A stretch of 16,266 bases of DNA from Frankiales bacterium (GTDB lineage Bacteria > Actinomycetota > Actinomycetes > Mycobacteriales > SCTD01). This document shows, in pieces, positions 13,356 through 16,266 of this stretch (positions are counted from its first letter, which is position 1; each line of letters opens with the position of its first letter). The DNA lies in NCBI GenBank assembly GCA_025464695.1, contig JAODNQ010000159.1:1-16266 (forward strand), in the 5' to 3' direction. Made by a program: the position numbers and the translations under genes. The notes under the pieces were generated by a model, which made no database searches, was not told the DNA's origin, and saw only the letters and a list, made by a program, of their open reading frames with translations.

Positions 13356-14141
13356 GTGGCAGGCACGACCGACGTGGCGTCGCTCCGCGGCGTCGAGTGG
13401 CAGCTGCAGACCATGGACGTCGACGAGACCTCGTACGACCTCGGTGGGATCGACGCAGTGCTGCGAGTCAGTGACGACGACCAGGTCGGCGGGCACGGCT
13501 GCAACCACTGGGGCGGCCGGGGGAAGGTCGAGGCCGGTCGGGTGCAGGTCAGCAACGTCTCCAGCACGATGATGGGCTGCGACGGCGTACGGGGACAGAT
13601 CGACGACGTGACGCAGCACCTGCTCCGTCAGGGCGCCGACTGGGTCGTGCAAGAAGGCACTCTCACGTTGACCGGCGGCGGCACCCGGCTGACGTACCGG
13701 CCGCGTCCGACCCCGTGGCGGGACCCGGACGCGACGACCCTCGTCGAGGGCACCAGCGGGACAGCCGAGTACCGGCTCTCGTGGCGCTACTCAGCGGAAC
13801 ACGACCACCTGTGGGTCTCGTGGGAGTCGCGGGAGCGTCCGGGACTTCCGGTCGGCGGCTCCGGGCTGGGGCGCTCCGGCCACGAGGACATCAGCTACCT
13901 CGAGCCCACCGGTGCGTCCGTCGGCGGGCGCGGCTTCGTCTACGTCCCCGCGCCCCTGAGCGTCGATCGCATCGCCTGGCACGGGCCACGGGGCGACGTC
14001 GAGCTTCCGAGGTACGCGCTCCCGCCGGCCAAGACGTGGCACCTGTTCGCGGGGTTCGTCGACGCGCCGACCAAGGGCGGCGAGGCGATCGGCTACGCCG
14101 GCAGGGACGAGAAGTTCCGCTCCCGGGTCCTGCCCTACTGA
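13356..14141 (+). CDS. META-domain (HslJ-like) protein with novel C-terminal domain
   Basis: Protein of 261 aa. Residues 1-115 resemble the META/HslJ domain: LRGVEWQLQTMDVDE, then DQVGGHGCNHWGGRGKVE with the conserved GxxGCNxxxG turn, VSNVSSTMMGCDG corresponding to the usual TxMxC segment, and EGTLTLTGGGTRLTYRP at the end. The remaining 145 residues (AEYRLSWRYSAEHDHLWVSW to KFRSRVLPY) are beta-rich with many tryptophans and show no family I know. META proteins are often lipoproteins or envelope stress proteins, but this start gives no signal peptide. In-frame codons just upstream encode TAVVACGQQ, which looks like a lipobox, after the integrase relic. GTG 13356 has GGAGG 8 nt upstream; GTG codons at 13341 and 13347 are alternatives. 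Monocistronic. Confidence 0.72.
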   Translation: MAGTTDVASLRGVEWQLQTMDVDETSYDLGGIDAVLRVSDDDQVGGHGCNHWGGRGKVEAGRVQVSNVSSTMMGCDGVRGQIDDVTQHLLRQGADWVVQEGTLTLTGGGTRLTYRPRPTPWRDPDATTLVEGTSGTAEYRLSWRYSAEHDHLWVSWESRERPGLPVGGSGLGRSGHEDISYLEPTGASVGGRGFVYVPAPLSVDRIAWHGPRGDVELPRYALPPAKTWHLFAGFVDAPTKGGEAIGYAGRDEKFRSRVLPY

Positions 14142-14156
14142 GCTCCTGAGCGCGGC

Positions 14157-14189
14157 GTGCGGCCATGCCGACAACCCGGACGGCCGCGC
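14157..14189. terminator. weak hairpin between convergent genes
   Basis: GTGCGGCC (14157-14164) can pair with GGCCGCGC (14182-14189), one G-T wobble, around a 17-nt loop, in the 177-bp gap between the META gene (+) and the transhydrogenase gene (-). No T tract follows. The rest of the gap (14190-14318) shows nothing recognisable. Confidence 0.25.
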
Positions 14190-14318
14190 AAGGGCGCCGA
14201 GGACGCGCCCGTGGCGCACTCCCAGCGGCAGGAGAGTGCGTCCGCTTCTGCCTCAGGGCCCGGCTCAGTGCAGCAGGGTCGGCGCCCGAGCACGGGCGAC
14301 AGGATCAGCGCCGCCGGT

Positions 14319-15608
14319 CTACCAGAGCTGCAACGAGCGGGTGAAGATTCCGGCGATGTCGTCCTCGGTGACGTCCTTCGGGCAGGTGGCGAGCAGCCGC
14401 TGTTGCTTCATCGTCCCCTCGACCAGCTTCGGGACGTCGCCCTCGCCGAACCCGACCGCCCCGATGCCGTTGGGGATGTCGATGTCGCGCAGCAGCTCGG
14501 CGAGCACACCCGGAAGGAAGTCGGCGAGGTCGGACGGCCGCTCGGCGCCGGGTGCGAGCAGTTCGGCCGCCCGCACGTGGCGCTCCGGGTTGCTGTCGAA
14601 GGTGAAGCGGAAGGCCTCCGGCGCGGTCAGGGAGACCGACATGCCGTGCGGCACCAGCGGTTCGTGGGCCGGGTAGTCCTTGGGGTGGAAGTCCTTGACC
14701 TGCCCGGCGATCGGGTAGGCGTTCGCGTGGGGGATGTGGACGCCGGCGTTGCCGAAGCCCATGCCGGCGAACGTGGCCGCGAGGGCCATGTCCGACCGGG
14801 CCTGCAGGTCCTCCCCGTTCTGCACGGCTCGGCGGAACGAGCCGGCGAGGAGCGACATGGCCTTCTCTGACCACATGTCGGAGATCGGGTTGCTACCGCA
14901 GTACGGCACCCGCTGCTCCGCCTGCTTCTTCGTGTTCGTGGTGTACCAGCGGGCGGTGTAGCTCTCGATCGCGTGGCACAGGATGTCCATGCCCGAGGCC
15001 GCGGTGACACCGGACGGCTGCGTCCGCGTCAGGTCGGGGTCGATGACCGCCAACGTCGGGCGCAGGCGGGCGTGGCTGATGCCCGTCTTGACCTTCAGGG
15101 AGAGCACGTCCATCACGCAGATCGTCGTGCTCTCCGACCCGGTGCCCGTGGTCGTCGGTACGGCGACCAGGGGTCGAAGCGGGTTCACCGGCGCCTTCCC
15201 GCCGCCGACCGGCACGTTGATGTACTCCATCAGCTCGCCGGGGTTGGTGGTGAGCAGGTTGATGGCCTTGGCTGTGTCGATCGCTGAGCCCCCGCCGACG
15301 GCCACGTAGGCGTCCCAGGGCCCGGAGGAGCGGGCGGCGTCGATCGCCTCCTGCAGGCTCACGTCGGTGGGCTCGACGCGAGCGCCCGCCCAGACCTGGG
15401 CCTCGATGCCGAACTGCGCCATCTGGTCCGCGACCCGCTGCGGGTGCCCGGTGGCCGCGACACCGGGGTCGGTCACGACCAGAACCCGGCGTACGCCGTA
15501 CTGGCTGAGGTCGAAGCCGATCTCGTCGGAGGCGCCGCTGCCGAACTTGATCTGCGGCGCGCCGTAGGTGAACACGGACTCCGGAACGCCAGGCAGGACG
15601 GCGGTCAT
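14319..15608 (-). CDS. hydroxyacid-oxoacid transhydrogenase (iron-type alcohol dehydrogenase family)
   Basis: Cytoplasmic enzyme of 429 aa of the ADHFE1/HOT branch of the Fe-containing alcohol dehydrogenases. Characterised members couple oxidation of 4-hydroxybutyrate to succinic semialdehyde with reduction of 2-oxoglutarate to D-2-hydroxyglutarate. Visible landmarks: VVTDPGV, the branch-typical VEPTDVSLQEAIDAAR, nucleotide-binding GGGSAIDTAK (105-114), PTTTGTGSESTT, KTGISHARLRPTLAVIDP, GMDILCHAIESYTA with metal ligands D208 and H212, SNPISDMWSEKA, GNAGVHIPHANAYPIAGQ (H291/H294), and the later HG at 321. Length is normal for bacterial members. ATG 15608 has GAGGGG upstream and matches the family N-terminus; an in-frame start at 15686 would add unconserved residues. 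Monocistronic, with inverted repeats upstream. Substrate specificity is taken from the family and not proven here. Confidence 0.9.
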   Translation of the reverse strand: MTAVLPGVPESVFTYGAPQIKFGSGASDEIGFDLSQYGVRRVLVVTDPGVAATGHPQRVADQMAQFGIEAQVWAGARVEPTDVSLQEAIDAARSSGPWDAYVAVGGGSAIDTAKAINLLTTNPGELMEYINVPVGGGKAPVNPLRPLVAVPTTTGTGSESTTICVMDVLSLKVKTGISHARLRPTLAVIDPDLTRTQPSGVTAASGMDILCHAIESYTARWYTTNTKKQAEQRVPYCGSNPISDMWSEKAMSLLAGSFRRAVQNGEDLQARSDMALAATFAGMGFGNAGVHIPHANAYPIAGQVKDFHPKDYPAHEPLVPHGMSVSLTAPEAFRFTFDSNPERHVRAAELLAPGAERPSDLADFLPGVLAELLRDIDIPNGIGAVGFGEGDVPKLVEGTMKQQRLLATCPKDVTEDDIAGIFTRSLQLW

Positions 15609-15674
15609 GACGCACCCCTCACGCGGCCGGGGCCGGACGCTCGCTCCGGAAGGTACGCCGACCCTCCGACGAAG

Positions 15675-15695
15675 GGCTGTCGTCACCTGACAGCC
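15675..15695. promoter_or_regulatory. inverted repeat, operator candidate for the transhydrogenase gene
   Basis: GGCTGTC (15675-15681) and GACAGCC (15689-15695) are perfect 7-bp arms around a 7-nt centre, about 67-87 bp upstream of the transhydrogenase start. The 21-bp length and the 14-bp centre-to-centre spacing fit a dimeric regulator of GntR or TetR type. No regulator gene adjoins it in the window. Confidence 0.4.
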
Positions 15696-15710
15696 ACCCG
15701 CGGACCGAGG

Positions 15711-15740
15711 CGCCCCGGCCAGCTGCAGGGGGCCGGGGCG
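15711..15740. promoter_or_regulatory. strong GC hairpin, 10-bp perfect stem
   Basis: CGCCCCGGCC (15711-15720) pairs perfectly with GGCCGGGGCG (15731-15740) around a 10-nt loop, about 100-130 bp upstream of the transhydrogenase gene. No T tract follows on either strand. It could be a leader structure, a terminator of low-T actinobacterial type, or a binding site. Confidence 0.35.
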
Positions 15741-16076
15741 GTTGCCGTGGTGCCCTGGCCGCAGTGGCCCATGTCGTGCCTGGTGCGGCGGCTCGCTCCA
15801 CCCCGGCCAACACCAGAGGCGTGCAACAGCGCCGTTGTACTGCCGAAGGTGCGCCCCGCGGCAGAAGCGGACGTTGTCACGTGACCCCCGACGGCCCCTG
15901 GGGATGCATCGTCAGTGCTGGGTTGGGCGCTTCTGCTCAGCGTCGGTGCGAAGCGGCGCCCGACGCACCACGCTGTCTCGACATGCGCGGTGCACCTCGT
16001 CGCAGCTCGTGTCGCTGTGCGGCATGGCTGGGTCGGCCCCCGGCTGCTCCAGCGGGAAGGGACAGCTGGAGAAGAC
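15741..16076. other. stretch without a recognisable gene
   Basis: No reading frame here shows the third-position G/C bias of the surrounding genes, and local composition is slightly less GC-rich. Short frames exist on both strands (for example + 15915-16136 and - 15683-15880), but none has a ribosome-binding site, domain or conserved look. I see no tRNA or attachment-site duplication in it. Confidence 0.5.
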
Positions 16077-16123
16077 GCGCGACGACCCCGGTCCGAGGAG
16101 CTCGTGGGCCGGGGTCGTCGCGC
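16077..16123 (-). terminator. intrinsic terminator with 15-bp perfect stem
   Basis: GCGCGACGACCCCGG (16077-16091) is perfectly complementary to CCGGGGTCGTCGCGC (16109-16123), with a 17-nt loop. On the minus strand it begins 9 nt after the stop codon of the membrane-protein gene and is followed by GTCTTCTCC, a modest pyrimidine/T run. This placement makes it the terminator of that gene. Confidence 0.8.
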
Positions 16124-16132
16124 TTGCGGGGT

Positions 16133-16266
16133 CTAGCGTCGCGAGCCCGCCAGGCCGCGGTTGGTGGTGCTACGACCCAACAGCGAGCTGGCGACGACCG
16201 TGAGCACTGCGGCGGTAGCGATCGCCACGATCCAGCGGGTCCAGTCGATGCCCGCGCTGCCGTTGC
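16133..16266 (-). CDS. C-terminal end of a small membrane protein (5' part outside window)
   Basis: The last 43 codons of a minus-strand gene, ending in TAG. They encode SAGIDWTRWIVA followed by a hydrophobic helix (IVAIATAAVLTVVASSLLG) and a short basic tail (RSTTNRGLAGSRR). This is a final membrane segment with a cytoplasmic basic end. The form is compatible with small stress membrane proteins of the GlsB/YeaQ type, but too little is present to name it. A 15-bp-stem terminator follows directly. Confidence 0.6.
   Translation of the reverse strand, partial: NGSAGIDWTRWIVAIATAAVLTVVASSLLGRSTTNRGLAGSRR

Noticed and set aside
15683..15880. 65-codon minus-strand ORF
   Set aside because: Overlaps the inverted repeats upstream of the transhydrogenase, shows no domain and has weak codon bias.
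15915..16136. 73-codon plus-strand ORF
   Set aside because: No ribosome-binding site, poor third-position G/C bias, and it runs into the terminator hairpin of the opposite gene.
1..16266. CRISPR arrays, tRNA or rRNA genes, insertion-sequence ends, direct repeats that could be att sites
   Set aside because: None seen; no regularly spaced repeats, no cloverleaf-like sequence and no transposase reading frame could be recognised.

Overview
The window is very GC-rich, uses GTG starts for most genes, and has the strong G/C third-position bias of a high-GC actinobacterium (Actinomycetota). The gene families agree: a HATPase/SpoIIE-type PP2C regulator, a DinB/DUF664-like protein, VOC proteins, and relics of an actinobacterial integrative element. 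I cannot fix the genus from the sequence. No rRNA, tRNA or CRISPR array is visible.

Layout: (1) 1-2876: the 3' part of an inositol-monophosphatase-family gene on +, converging with and overlapping a large multi-pass membrane protein on -. That protein is translationally coupled (GTGA) to an upstream STAS-domain gene. (2) 2877-3098: a divergent promoter region with a possible general-stress-sigma-type promoter. (3) 3099-7544: a tight four-gene polyol operon on +: mannitol dehydrogenase family protein, HAD phosphatase, P-loop sugar/nucleoside kinase, and a second mannitol dehydrogenase family protein. The likely scheme is oxidation of two polyols to ketoses followed by phosphoryl-group handling; no transporter gene lies next to it. 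(4) 7555-9682: a small coiled-coil gene (+) converging on a HATPase + SpoIIE phosphatase (-), with a hairpin between them. (5) 9856-11859: a VOC protein (+), a conserved 371-aa protein of unknown function (-) preceded by a possible coupled leader ORF, and a small single-TM protein (-). (6) 11865-14141: an accessory patch with a small secreted protein (+), a relaxase relic (-), a DinB/DUF664-like protein (-), a tyrosine-recombinase relic (+) and a META-domain protein (+). (7) 14319-15608: a hydroxyacid-oxoacid transhydrogenase (-) with hairpin/operator candidates upstream. (8) 15609-16266: a stretch without genes, a strong terminator, and the end of a membrane protein gene on -.

The most notable observation is in the accessory patch. 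About 1 kb apart and on opposite strands are two decayed fragments recognisable as conjugative relaxase (12245-12420, with a one-base frameshift in a C run) and integrase (13018-13330, in two frames). Together they suggest the scar of a lost integrative/conjugative element, with small intact cargo-like genes around it. The other point of interest is the polyol operon with two divergent mannitol dehydrogenase paralogues enclosing a phosphatase and a kinase, next to STAS and PP2C partner-switching-type genes.
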